This document shows, piece after piece, positions 41,655 to 51,055 of a stretch of DNA of 64,000 bases; position 1 is the stretch's first letter, and each line of letters starts with the position of its first letter. A program made the position numbers and the translations under genes. This stretch comes from Oleiphilaceae bacterium (GTDB lineage: Bacteria > Pseudomonadota > Gammaproteobacteria > Pseudomonadales > Oleiphilaceae): NCBI GenBank assembly GCA_022447365.1, contig JAKVBL010000004.1:272872-336871 (forward strand). Reading direction: 5' to 3'. Below the pieces are notes generated by a model, which did not search any database, was not told the origin of the DNA, and was given only the letters and a program-made list of their open reading frames with translations.

Positions 41655-42014
41655 ATGCCATTAAAATACTTATTCATCCTTCCGTTGCTACTTGTAGTGT
41701 TTAGTAGTCCAGTGAATGCCAGCGGGACCGTTAATTTTACGACCAAGATGCCTCCAGAGTTCGAGTTTTGTGGGAAGAAAGTTGGCCGCGGCACGCCTGA
41801 GTATGATGCCTTGTTTAATTGGTTTAATAACAACACTACGGGTTGGTACGAGTCTAATTTACCCTATGAATTAGGTTTGACGTATATGTCGCAAACGTTT
41901 CGGGTTAATTTGATGGATAACAAAGTGATTGTGAGTTATGCCAGTGCAACCTCGGTCGGCCAGTTGGTAAGAGCTGCAAAAACTTCAGGTTTTTCTCGTT
42001 TATGCAATAAGTAA
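41655..42014 (+). CDS. Small secreted protein of unknown function
   Basis: A 119-residue protein with a clear signal peptide (residues 1–22, cleavage after VNA). The mature part is unfamiliar: two cysteines (in FEFCGKKVGRG and at RLCNK near the end) could form a disulfide joining both ends, with a Trp/Asn-rich middle (FNWFNNNTTGWYESN). AAAGAG lies 9–10 bases before the ATG. It is a single gene, convergent with the next. Real coding is supported by signal peptide and ribosome binding site; I know no function. Confidence 0.7.
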   Translation: MPLKYLFILPLLLVVFSSPVNASGTVNFTTKMPPEFEFCGKKVGRGTPEYDALFNWFNNNTTGWYESNLPYELGLTYMSQTFRVNLMDNKVIVSYASATSVGQLVRAAKTSGFSRLCNK

Positions 42015-42021
42015 GTACTTG

Positions 42022-42390
42022 CTATTCTGACCATTCAATTTCGTCAATAACTAGCCTAGCTTGTGCGCTCGTACAGTCTGTGAGCCTCATGAGTTGATTA
42101 ACGCTGATTGGCCAATGTTCTTTGGCAAGCGTTTTTAGGTCTTTCAAATTTAATTCTGGTCGCTGCTTCTTAAGCAGATTTGCAACCCATAGCCAGCTTT
42201 CTTGTTTCGCTGATTCAATACTCTTTTGTAAGTTGATGGACTGTTCTGTATTGAGTTCGATTGTCCAATTTCGAGATCGTCCTCTACGCGTTAATGTCAC
42301 ACCTTGGTCTTTTATAAGGCATTTAAGATCCTGCGCATTTTCGACACGGCGAATAAAACTATTCAGTTGGATTCGAAAAAATTGAGGCAT
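42022..42390 (-). CDS. Hypothetical protein, perhaps distantly related to the 'ribosome recycling factor family' small proteins
   Basis: A 122-residue soluble protein. The N-terminal half (RIQLNSFIRRVENAQDLKCL, then LTRRGRSRNWTIELN) resembles short gammaproteobacterial proteins that are annotated 'ribosome recycling factor family' although they are not true RRF. The C-terminal half (ISVNQLMRLTDCTSAQARLVID) looks like a small helix-turn-helix. Similarity is judged by eye. It stands alone, convergent with the secreted protein gene and divergent from the SbtA-type permease. Confidence 0.6.
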   Translation of the reverse strand: MPQFFRIQLNSFIRRVENAQDLKCLIKDQGVTLTRRGRSRNWTIELNTEQSINLQKSIESAKQESWLWVANLLKKQRPELNLKDLKTLAKEHWPISVNQLMRLTDCTSAQARLVIDEIEWSE

Positions 42391-42573
42391 TTTAGAGGGA
42401 TATTTTTAGAGGGTCTCAGAAATATAGCTGTTTTATATGCTATGAGAATCTAACAAATACTTTTACAATAGTCTCGCGGCAATAAAAGGCTGACCAATAA
42501 AAACGCGCTTGCCTTTGTTGTCTCTTCTGATTTGCATAGCCGTTTGGCTACTGTTCTGTGCGAAAGACTTACT

Positions 42574-43520
42574 ATGCCTGATATCGTTGTCATTTTTTTT
42601 TGCTCGGCCTAGTTGCCGGGCTTCTCAAATCTGATTTGAGTATTTCAAAAGAAGCCTACGATACCCTGAGTTTACTATTAATGCTTACCATCGGATTGAA
42701 GGGTGGTATGGCCTTATTTGGTAGTGTTTCGACTAACTTGATATGGGAGATGTTAACCGTCGCCTTAATTGGAGCGATTTGCCCTTTATTAATTCTTCCT
42801 ATCTTACGTTTTGTCTGTGGCGTATCTCTCGCCAACGCCAGCAGTATTGCAGCTCACTATGGTTCGGTTAGTGCCGGTACCTTTGCGGTTGTGCTGACGT
42901 ATGTAGAGTCCAATAACATTGAGTTTGGTGCGCAAACGACGCTTTATCTGGTTATGTTAGAGCTTCCAGCGATTATTGTTGCCCTCGCCATTTATCGTTT
43001 TTTCAATTCGGAGAAGCAAACTGAAGGCGTTTCTCATCGCGCTATTTGGCATGAAACATTGACGAACCGAGGTGTTGTATTGCTCGTTGGTGGTGTTCTG
43101 ATTGGCTGGATGTACGGGCCAGTGCAAGGTGCGTCGGTCACCGAGTTATTGACAGGAGGCTTCAAAGCAATCTTGGCTATCTTCATGTTAGAAATGGGAC
43201 TTACCGCGGCTGAAACACTCCGTCCCTTCCCATACAAACAATGGAAACTGGTTATCTTCGCATGCGTCACACCGCTTGCATTTGCTGCGATTGGCGCAGG
43301 CGCTGGTATAGCTTTGGGGCTGCCTGAAGGCTCAGTTCTTATTCTTGCGACTTTAGTCGCTAGTGCTTCCTATATTGCTGCGCCGGCAGCAATTCGAAGC
43401 GCTATTCCCGATGCGGATATTGGCTTAGCCATGCTGTTATCACTAGGCTTGACCTTCCCTCTGAACGTTATTTTTGGTATCCCTTTTTACCATTCATACA
43501 TTTCACAGTGGATCGCATAG
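42574..43520 (+). CDS. SbtA-type sodium-dependent bicarbonate permease, with apparent frameshift at a T9 tract
   Basis: Ten-helix membrane protein of the SbtA/DUF897 family (sodium–bicarbonate symport in cyanobacteria; heterotroph members less studied). The main frame, open from 42600, reads LLGLVAGLLKSDLSISKEA and later LLMLTIGLKGGMALFG, GSVSAGTFAVVLTYVE and ASASYIAAPAAIRSAIPDAD. A natural start, ATG 42574 with GAAAG upstream, gives MPDIVVIFF, but nine Ts (42593–42601) put it one base out of register with the rest. Ten Ts would restore MPDIVVIFFLLGLVAG. TTG 42600 might start a product only nine residues shorter. Sequencing error, slippage or phase variation are all possible. Confidence 0.82.
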
Positions 43521-43524
43521 TTAC

Positions 43525-44258
43525 TTAGCTACCCGTATAGTTCGCAACAATTCGATCCAGCTCTCCAGTGCGTTTTAGCTCCTCTAAATGCATTTTTACT
43601 TCTTTAATTGTATCGACCTTGTTTTGAGGGAGTGCGAAGAAAAATGGTTTTTCTGCTAGACGCACTTTGGTTTTTGCGATGCCTTTTTCGTGCGTTTTCA
43701 TCAAGGTAAAGTCGATGACGTGTGTTGAGCCGACTAAGTAATCACAATGATTTTTTTGAGCATTCGCACCATAGTTTCATTGTCGGGCGATTGTACGATT
43801 CGAATATTTTGCTCTTCGGAGACGAGCTCGATCACAGGATTTTCGTAGCCAAGTCGTGCGCATATTGTTGTGTTCTGAATCTCACTTAAATGTTTCGATG
43901 TTGTGGTGTCGCTAAGTCGCTGGTAGAGAACTTTGGTTTGTGAGAAATAGGTAGGTATGAAATTTAACTTATCATCAATTTCCGTATAGTCAGGATGCAT
44001 TAACGCAAAATCGATTTGCCCAGAAAGCAATGCATCATCCAATCGCTTGCGTGGGATTTCCGTGAATCGAAGTTTATAGGGTTTCATTCGCGCGACGATA
44101 TCTGGAATGATGCCGATATGATCACCGTTGTTATTTTTCCAAAAATAAGGTGCGAGACCATCCTTTAGGTCATAATGAACTAGGGTAACTTCTGATGCGT
44201 GCGTTGTTGTTATTTGAGCTATAACAGCAAGCAATAAACATTTTATAAAAGCCATCAT
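43525..44258 (-). pseudogene. Periplasmic amino-acid-type binding protein (SBP_bac_3), apparently frameshifted at an A7 tract
   Basis: The intact 5' part starts at ATG 44258 or 44255 with a signal peptide (MAFIKCLLLAVIAQITTTHA) and continues DLKDGLAPYFWKNNNGDHIG-like, typical of family 3 solute-binding proteins without a partner ABC transporter. The frame stops at 43734, right after seven As on the minus strand (43757–43751). With one more A the reading continues NHCDYLVGSTHVIDF, then VRLAEKPFFFALPQ and HLEELKRTGELDRIVANYTG to a TAA at 43525, a proper C-terminus. So the gene is complete except for one base. It may be a recent pseudogene or a sequencing error. It is divergent from the AstE-like gene. 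Confidence 0.75.
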
Positions 44259-44342
44259 GATGCGTGATTCAATGTATTTAGGTGACATAAAAAAACATAA
44301 TGGCGATGCAAGCAATCATACTTTCGTCTTAAAGGATTCTTT

Positions 44343-45461
44343 ATGCAATTCAACACATACCCACTGAGCCAACAGACGATTGGAACACGAAGAGAATTAG
44401 TCAGTCTGCATTACGGGAAGAAAAGTAGAGATCTAAAGATTTATCTTCAAGCCAGTTTGCATGCGGACGAGATTCCTCCCATGTTAGTGCTGCACCATCT
44501 CAGAAGCTTGCTCAATCAAGCTGATAAAGAGGGATTGATCGAAGGTGAGATTGTCTTGGTGCCATATGCCAACGCAATTGGTTTGTCTCAACATGTGATG
44601 CACGATCATTTGGGACGATTCGATCTGAACACAGGCTTGAACTTTAATCGTAGCCACCCCGATTTCTATGAGTTGATCGCTGAGAATATAGAGTCCCAGT
44701 TAACACAAGATATAGAAGCTAATAAACGAGCTATTCGAAAAGCCATCGCTGATGCGCTTGAACAAAGGCCTCAGTTAAGCGAGTTAGACGAGCAGCGCGC
44801 GATACTTTTAAAGCTATCTCATGATGCCGACTATGTATTGGATATGCATTGTGATTTCGAAGCATTAATGCATCTATATACCGATACACCCTACCTTGAA
44901 CAGGCCGAACATTTATCGCGTTATTTAGGTGTAGAAACGCTGCTCCACGCAGAAGGATCAGGCGGCTCTGCTTTTGACGAGGCGCAAGCAGGCGCGTGGT
45001 ATCGACTTCAGGAACGTTTTGGCACGCGTTACCCAATTCCTTTAGCTGGCTGTGGCGTCACCATAGAATACCGTGGTGAGGCAGACGTTAGTCATACGTA
45101 TGCTAAGCAAGATGCACAGAATCTGTTTGCGTGGTTATGCGCTGTTGGTGTGATTGACCAATCGACACCTTCTGAACCAAAGGCGAAATTTGAATCAACG
45201 CCTCTTGCTGGCTGTGATTCAATTGATGCGCAAACAACAGGTATTATCGTTTTTTTAAAAGAGCTGGGAGACTGGGTTGAAGCAGGTGAAGCGATCGCCG
45301 AAATTATTAGTCCCGTAGACCAATCTGCAACGCCTGCATGCGCGACGGTTAGCGGTAAGTTTTTTGCCAGAACAAACCAACGGTTTGCTGCAAAGGGAAC
45401 ACATATCGGCAAAATCGCTGGTGCGAAAGCGTTCAAAGAAGGGGTTTTGCTAGGCGCTTAG
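44343..45461 (+). CDS. Succinylglutamate desuccinylase/aspartoacylase family zinc hydrolase
   Basis: Zinc-dependent amidohydrolase of the M14-like AstE/AspA family. The zinc site is seen in QASLHADEIPPMLVLHHL (His40 and Glu43) and VLDMHCDFEALMHLY (His near 174). YRGEADVSHTYAKQDAQNLF is also family-typical, and the C-terminal ~90 residues form a beta domain (GIIVFLKELGDWVEAGEAIA) like that of DUF/AstE-like proteins. At 372 residues it is longer than AstE itself and is not in an ast operon, so the substrate is unknown. Monocistronic. Confidence 0.85.
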   Translation: MQFNTYPLSQQTIGTRRELVSLHYGKKSRDLKIYLQASLHADEIPPMLVLHHLRSLLNQADKEGLIEGEIVLVPYANAIGLSQHVMHDHLGRFDLNTGLNFNRSHPDFYELIAENIESQLTQDIEANKRAIRKAIADALEQRPQLSELDEQRAILLKLSHDADYVLDMHCDFEALMHLYTDTPYLEQAEHLSRYLGVETLLHAEGSGGSAFDEAQAGAWYRLQERFGTRYPIPLAGCGVTIEYRGEADVSHTYAKQDAQNLFAWLCAVGVIDQSTPSEPKAKFESTPLAGCDSIDAQTTGIIVFLKELGDWVEAGEAIAEIISPVDQSATPACATVSGKFFARTNQRFAAKGTHIGKIAGAKAFKEGVLLGA

Positions 45462-45541
45462 AAAAAATGTACAAAAAGTGCGCTATCGCTTTATTCTGAT
45501 CTAGACTTTTAAAGAGAATAAGAGTCTAGAGAATTCGTTTA

Positions 45542-48142
45542 GTGTTTGTGTGTCATTCCTTTTTTCGTTTGCGAAGTGTCTTGTTTTGCTTGTTATTTGT
45601 TTTAAGCAATTATTCTGTTGCAGGGCAAAGTTCAGCGTTGAATACCTTTGAAGGTGTGTATCAGTCACCACTTTCAGCCTCTTACTCCTACCTCATTGAT
45701 CAAGAATTATCTCTGCAATTGCGAGACATTCAAAAACTACCTGAAGATAAGTGGACCCAAGGTGCCAGCGAGCAAAGAAGCTTTGGGTTTACCAATGCAC
45801 AACTCTGGTTTAAAACACGCATTAAAAATGGAGCTGACAAGGCCAACAACTTTATTCTTGAGATCGATTACGCTCAGCTTGATCATGTTGTCTTTAATGC
45901 GCGTAAGCAAGATGGAACCGAGCTTGGACTGGCCACTGGTGATCGCAAACACTTTGCGCACAGGCAAGTCGACGATCCAGGTATTCTTTTTCGTTTTTCG
46001 TTAGAACCCAACGAAGAAATTGAAATCTACACGAGCGTGAAAACAAAAGGCTCGATGACCGTTCCCATGTTGATTTGGGAAGAGAAGCATTACTTTGAAC
46101 AAGCTTCGAAAGAGCAAAAGGCTCATTTCTTTTACTATGGCGTTCTGACGATTATTGCGATTATTAATCTCGCTGTTTTTCTTCGCTTAGGCGAACGATT
46201 GTATCTTTATTATGCGCTGGCTATCGCAAGCTATTTGTTATTCTTTGCGAGTAGTCGAGGATATGTCCATCAACATTTTCTAAATGATCTGCCCGAACTA
46301 AATGGGCGCCTGTTCTTGGCGTCTATGCCCTTGCTCTCTATTTTTTCTCTTTTATTCGCAAAGTTATTTTTGCGAATGAAGTCGATTAGTCCGCGCTTCG
46401 ATAAGCTTCTTCAGGCGATGATAGCGCTGGAGTTGATGCACCTCTGTATCATTTTATTCGCAGATTATAGCATTGCGGTGCGTATCTCGGTTGTGGGTGC
46501 GTTATTGCTTTTTAGCGTCCTCGCTTTTGCAGGTCCCATCGCTTGGTATAAAGGGCTTCGTTCAGGTATTTATTTCACGGTTGCTTGGATTCCTTTGACC
46601 GTTGGTTTTGCGATAACAAGCGGCCGCACTACAGGCGCATTGCCAAATACATTTTGGACTGAGTACGCCATGCAGATTGGATCTGGACTTGAGGCATTGA
46701 TTTTGACTTTGGCTCTTGCAGATCGTTTGTATCGCGAGCGTGAAAAGAAAATATCTGCGCAATCAAAGAGTCTTCATATCGAGCAACAGCGAAATTACAC
46801 ACAGAGTTTGTTAACGCAAACCATGTCACGTGATCGAGTCACTAATCTGCTTAACCGAAATCATTTCGAGAACCTCTTACGTGAGCAGATGGATGCTGCG
46901 CCCAATAGAAGAATGATGATCTCGATGGTGCATTTGACGCGCATCTCTGATATTACGCGGACGCTCGGCTTGGCCAGCTCTGAGACGGTTTTGGCGCAAA
47001 TGGCGGTGTTTTTAAACGAGAAGTGCAGAGATATGTTCGGAGTAATTAGTGTTGAGCATATGCAAGGAGTTGGCCCAGACGCGGCGTTCCAAATTGCGAA
47101 TGAAACATTCGGTGTACTTATTGATTTAGATAAATTCGAAAAAAACCGTCAGCCGTTTGATGATCTCTTAGTCGAGCTCGCATCGCCGATTGAATTTGAT
47201 GGCTTAACGTTTGAACTAGCACCATTATATGGTTGCTCTCTTTATCCCAATCATAGCTCAGAGCCGGCACAATTAATTCGAAATGGATTGATTGCGATGG
47301 ATCGCTCCGAAAGAGGCTCCATGGGAATCTATAGTGAGAAGTACGATATCTATAGTTCGAGCCGGCTTACCCTGATGACAGACTTACGTAAGGCCTTGAA
47401 TGATGATGCGCTCAGTTTAGTGTTTCAGCCGAAGTTTGAAATTAGTAGCGGGAAGGTGATTGGTCTCGAGGCTTTAATACGTTGGATTCATCTAGAGAAT
47501 GGTTTTGTTCCTCCGGATCAATTTATTCCCCTGGCCGAAGAAACTGGGGTAATTAATGAGCTGAGCTTATGGGTATTTCAAGAAGCGATACGTGCTTTGG
47601 TAATGCTGCGAGCTCAAGGCTATGACGGAAGCATGTCGATTAATATTTCAGCGCGTGATCTGAAGTTTAAGTATTTTGGCGCTCAACTTCTTAAAACACT
47701 GAAGACCGAGAATGTATCACCTGAATTGGTTTATTTGGAGTTAACCGAAACTGCGGCGATGGATGATCCGGCGTTTAGCATTGCGACTCTGGATAAATTA
47801 GCAGCCCATGGGTTCAAGATTTCAATTGATGACTTTGGCGCGGGTTATTCATCGTTGTCATATCTCAAAGGTTTGCCTGCAAGTGAAATCAAGTTAGATC
47901 GCTCTTTGATCGAAGATATAAAGAATGATGAAAACTCAAAAGTGATCATACAAACCGTGATTGCGATGGCGGAAGGTTTAGGCTGCGATTTGATTGCAGA
48001 GGGCATCGAAGATGCACAAACTTTAAAAGTCTTAGAGAAGTTATCGTGTAACCGTTATCAAGGTTACTATGGCTGTAAGCCCCTGCCATTAGATCGATTG
48101 CAGCGATGGCTTGAACAAGCTGGCGCGATCTCTTCTAGCTAA
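45542..48142 (+). CDS. 7TM-DISM sensor protein with degenerate GGDEF and EAL domain
   Basis: An 866-residue membrane c-di-GMP protein. GTG 45542 starts a signal peptide (to about residue 28). Next comes a periplasmic 7TMR-DISMED2 sensing domain (about 40–170, AQLWFKTRIKNGADKANNFI), then seven helices (about 185–390). The GGDEF-type domain (about 430–590) lacks the signature entirely (ANETFGVLID at that place), so it should not make c-di-GMP. The EAL domain (610–860) keeps GLEALIRW near 643, ELTETAAMDD and DDFGAGYSSLSYL, so it is probably an active phosphodiesterase. DISMED2 domains are thought to bind carbohydrates. Confidence 0.9.
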   Translation: MFVCHSFFRLRSVLFCLLFVLSNYSVAGQSSALNTFEGVYQSPLSASYSYLIDQELSLQLRDIQKLPEDKWTQGASEQRSFGFTNAQLWFKTRIKNGADKANNFILEIDYAQLDHVVFNARKQDGTELGLATGDRKHFAHRQVDDPGILFRFSLEPNEEIEIYTSVKTKGSMTVPMLIWEEKHYFEQASKEQKAHFFYYGVLTIIAIINLAVFLRLGERLYLYYALAIASYLLFFASSRGYVHQHFLNDLPELNGRLFLASMPLLSIFSLLFAKLFLRMKSISPRFDKLLQAMIALELMHLCIILFADYSIAVRISVVGALLLFSVLAFAGPIAWYKGLRSGIYFTVAWIPLTVGFAITSGRTTGALPNTFWTEYAMQIGSGLEALILTLALADRLYREREKKISAQSKSLHIEQQRNYTQSLLTQTMSRDRVTNLLNRNHFENLLREQMDAAPNRRMMISMVHLTRISDITRTLGLASSETVLAQMAVFLNEKCRDMFGVISVEHMQGVGPDAAFQIANETFGVLIDLDKFEKNRQPFDDLLVELASPIEFDGLTFELAPLYGCSLYPNHSSEPAQLIRNGLIAMDRSERGSMGIYSEKYDIYSSSRLTLMTDLRKALNDDALSLVFQPKFEISSGKVIGLEALIRWIHLENGFVPPDQFIPLAEETGVINELSLWVFQEAIRALVMLRAQGYDGSMSINISARDLKFKYFGAQLLKTLKTENVSPELVYLELTETAAMDDPAFSIATLDKLAAHGFKISIDDFGAGYSSLSYLKGLPASEIKLDRSLIEDIKNDENSKVIIQTVIAMAEGLGCDLIAEGIEDAQTLKVLEKLSCNRYQGYYGCKPLPLDRLQRWLEQAGAISSS

Positions 48143-48235
48143 TCCTTGGTGCGCCCGCACCCTTATCGTGCATAAAGCTCGGTAGCTACTGATAAGTCTA
48201 GCCTTGTAAGTGCCTGAATCTTATAGAGATATAAA

Positions 48236-48253
48236 GTTGGTACTAAATTTGTA
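48236..48253 (+). promoter_or_regulatory. Probable sigma-54 promoter of the nirB operon
   Basis: TTGGTACTAAATTTGTA: GG, ten bases, then GT in place of the preferred GC, in a TTGGNAC…TTGNA context. The related unit upstream of nrtA has a better match, and both are preceded by ATAAAG. Position, about 40 bases before the first leader hairpin, fits. NtrC sites were not located with certainty. Confidence 0.55.
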
Positions 48254-48292
48254 TTAGAAATCGTATCGCAAAGCAGTGTTAAAAACCGCGCG

Positions 48293-48415
48293 GGGTATGA
48301 CGACGGTTCATACTCACACAGAACAGAGACAGCATATTAAGAATGAACTTAATGTGCTGACGGCAAAGAAGCCCATGCTAACTAGCAAATATGCTGGTGG
48401 CGTGGGTTTTTTTTT
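48293..48415 (+). promoter_or_regulatory. NasT-responsive leader RNA of nirB (ANTAR target plus terminator)
   Basis: Three hairpins in a row precede nirB. P1: GTATGA and TCATAC (48295–48313) with a seven-base loop. P2: an 11-bp stem (48331–48341 with 48348–48358) closing the hexaloop AATGAA, with A at position 1 and G at position 4, the two bases conserved in ANTAR targets. Then a terminator: CCCATGC and GCGTGGG around an inner AGCA/TGCT stem (48371–48406), ending in nine Ts (48407–48415). NasT encoded at 55245 carries the ANTAR domain. Structure is read directly; antitermination by NasT is inferred from the known nas systems. The rest of the 302-base gap shows nothing further. Confidence 0.85.
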
Positions 48416-48444
48416 GCCCCAAAATTTTTGGTGGAGAAGAAGTT

Positions 48445-51009
48445 ATGCAAGCATCAACAATGAAAGTATTGGTAGTCGGCAATGGAATGGTAGGCCATCA
48501 TTTTGTTGAGCAGATACTTGAACAAGATATGAACGTCGAAGTGACTGTTCTTTCTGCAGAGCCAAGGTTGGCGTACGACCGAGTGCATTTGTCGGAGTAC
48601 TTTACAGGCAAAACAGCAGATGATCTTTCACTTACAAGCGCAGAGCACTATGAAAAGCTAGGCGTGAATTTTCATGTGAATGCAAAAGTTTCTCATATTG
48701 ATAAGCAAGCCAAGACGGTTAAGACTGAAGCGGGTGATGTGTATGCTTACGACAAACTCGTGCTTGCTGCGGGTTCCTTTCCTTTTGTTCCTCCAATTCC
48801 TGGTAATGATCAAGAGCATTGCTTGGTGTATCGAACCATTGAAGACCTAGAGCAAATTGAAGCTTCATCCAAGCAAAGCAAGGTTGGTGTTGTTGTGGGT
48901 GGTGGTCTGCTTGGTCTTGAAGCGGCAAATGCTCTGAAGCAAGCAGGGCTCGAAACCCACGTTGTTGAATTCGCCCCCCAGCTAATGGCGGTTCAAGTAG
49001 ATCAAGTTGGCGGTCAATTGCTGAAGTCAAAAATTGAAGAGCTTGGCGTGCAAGTCCATACCGAAAAAGCGACGCAAGAAATCGTATCTGGCGATACTAG
49101 CCGCTATAAAATGAAGTTTGCTGATGGCTCAGATCTAGAAACCGATATGATTTTATTCTCGGCAGGTATCCGTCCAGAAGATGGTTTAGCTCGAGAGTTC
49201 GACATCGATGTTGGCCCCCGTGGCGGCATCGTGATTGACGATAATTGTCTAACGTCCGACCCAAATATTTATGCGATTGGTGAGTGTGCGCTTTGGAATA
49301 ACTTTATTTTTGGTTTAGTTGCCCCTGGCTATACCATGGCGCGCGTCGCTGCGAGTCATCTTGCAGAAGGTGACTTGAAGTTTGAGGGCGCAGATATGAG
49401 CACCAAACTCAAGTTGATGGGAGTCGACGTAGGCTCTATTGGTGACGCTCATGCTCGCACAGTAGGTGCTTTGAGTTACACCTATGAAAATCAACCTGAA
49501 GGTGTTTACAAGAAGATCGTTGTTGATGCAGACAAAAAGCTACTTATTGGTGCGGTGCTAATAGGTGACACTTCAGACTACGATACTCTTCTTCAGTATG
49601 CTTTAAATGGTATCGACCTTCCTGAAAAACCAGAAAGTTTAATTCTTCCTTCTACGAGCGATGCTGCGCCTGCGCTAGGTGCTGATGCTTTACCAGCGAC
49701 TGCGACGGTATGTTCTTGTCACAACGTCTCTAAGGGCGACATTGTTGATGCAATGGATGCGGGCAACTGTGATCTTGGCTCGGTGAAATCATGCACTAAA
49801 GCAAGCACCGGTTGTGGTGGTTGTGCGGCCTTATTGAAAAACGTCGTTGATAGCGAACTAGAAAAACGCGGCGTAGAGGTCAATAAAGATATTTGTGAGC
49901 ACTTTGCTTATTCTCGCCAAGAGCTCTTCCACATTATTAAAGTCGAAGAAATCAAAAGTTTTGACGCGCTGCTTGAAAAACATGGTCGCGGTATCGGTTG
50001 TGAAATCTGTAAGCCTGCGGTCGGTTCAATTCTCGCGTCAGTATGGAACGATTTCGTGCTTCAGAAAGAGCACGTTAAACTCCAAGACACCAACGACACT
50101 TATCTTGGCAATATGCAAAAAGATGGTAGTTATTCGGTTGTACCTCGTATCGCTGGTGGTGAAATTACACCTGACAAGCTGATTGTTCTGGGGCAAGTCG
50201 CTAAGAAATACAACCTATACGCAAAAATCACTGGCGGGCAGCGTGTTGATTTATTTGGTGCGCGCGTTGAGCAATTGCCTTTCATTTGGGAAGAGCTGAT
50301 CGCTGCAGGTTTCGAGACCGGCCATGCGTACGCAAAAGCGCTACGTACGGTTAAGTCATGTGTAGGAAGCACTTGGTGTCGTTATGGCGTCCAAGATTCC
50401 GTTGGCGCAGCGATTGATATTGAAAACCGATACAAAGGCTTGCGCGCACCGCACAAAATGAAAATGGCGGTTTCAGGCTGTACGCGAGAGTGTGCAGAGG
50501 CGCAAAGCAAAGATATCGGCATTATTGCGACCGAGAAAGGTTGGAATTTATACGTGTGTGGTAACGGCGGTATGAAACCTCGTCATGCTGATTTATTCGC
50601 TACTGATATCGATACTGAAACACTGATCAAATATATCGATCGCGTCTTGATGTTCTATGTCAGAACGGCAGATCGCTTGCAACGTACTTCTACATGGATG
50701 GAAAACTTAGAAGGCGGTCTTGAATACCTAAAACAAGTGGTTATTGAAGACTCGTTGGGTATTTGCGCAGAGCTAGAAGCCCAGATGCAGCATGTTGTGG
50801 ATACCTACCAGTGTGAGTGGAAAACGGCAGTTGAAAATGAAGAGTCGCGTAAGCGCTTCCGTCAGTTCGTAAACGCGGCTGATGCGACTGATCCTAACAT
50901 CGTATTTGTTCAAGAAAGAGATCAAATTCGTCCAGCAACAGAGCAAGAAAAACAATCAGGTGATCTGATTGCGACGGATAAAGTCCTTGCTGAAGATGCT
51001 TTGGCTTAA
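48445..51009 (+). CDS. nirB: Assimilatory nitrite reductase NAD(P)H large subunit NirB
   Basis: Six-electron reduction of nitrite to ammonium in the cytosol. ATG 48445 (TGGAGAAGAAGTT before it) gives MQASTMKVLVVGNGMVGHHF; the longer frame runs back into the leader terminator. Order: FAD domain (1–120), NAD domain VGVVVGGGLLGLEAANAL (near 150), BFD-like iron–sulfur domain (C-x-C…C-x-x-C in TVCSCHNVSKGDI, CTKASTGCGGC, near 422–465), a second cysteine-bearing stretch (480–530), ferredoxin-like half domain, and the siroheme/4Fe-4S cysteines CVGSTWC (near 638) and GCTRECAEAQ (near 678). 854 residues, normal. Followed by nirD after 46 bases. Confidence 0.97.
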   Translation: MQASTMKVLVVGNGMVGHHFVEQILEQDMNVEVTVLSAEPRLAYDRVHLSEYFTGKTADDLSLTSAEHYEKLGVNFHVNAKVSHIDKQAKTVKTEAGDVYAYDKLVLAAGSFPFVPPIPGNDQEHCLVYRTIEDLEQIEASSKQSKVGVVVGGGLLGLEAANALKQAGLETHVVEFAPQLMAVQVDQVGGQLLKSKIEELGVQVHTEKATQEIVSGDTSRYKMKFADGSDLETDMILFSAGIRPEDGLAREFDIDVGPRGGIVIDDNCLTSDPNIYAIGECALWNNFIFGLVAPGYTMARVAASHLAEGDLKFEGADMSTKLKLMGVDVGSIGDAHARTVGALSYTYENQPEGVYKKIVVDADKKLLIGAVLIGDTSDYDTLLQYALNGIDLPEKPESLILPSTSDAAPALGADALPATATVCSCHNVSKGDIVDAMDAGNCDLGSVKSCTKASTGCGGCAALLKNVVDSELEKRGVEVNKDICEHFAYSRQELFHIIKVEEIKSFDALLEKHGRGIGCEICKPAVGSILASVWNDFVLQKEHVKLQDTNDTYLGNMQKDGSYSVVPRIAGGEITPDKLIVLGQVAKKYNLYAKITGGQRVDLFGARVEQLPFIWEELIAAGFETGHAYAKALRTVKSCVGSTWCRYGVQDSVGAAIDIENRYKGLRAPHKMKMAVSGCTRECAEAQSKDIGIIATEKGWNLYVCGNGGMKPRHADLFATDIDTETLIKYIDRVLMFYVRTADRLQRTSTWMENLEGGLEYLKQVVIEDSLGICAELEAQMQHVVDTYQCEWKTAVENEESRKRFRQFVNAADATDPNIVFVQERDQIRPATEQEKQSGDLIATDKVLAEDALA

Positions 51010-51055
51010 TACATAAGCCTCTAACGAATTAAGAACGAATGATATAAGAGAGAAA

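Noticed and set aside
48276..48509. 77-codon frame and the upstream extension of nirB across the leader
   Set aside because: Both read through the terminator hairpin and T-run of the NasT leader; nirB has a good start at 48445.
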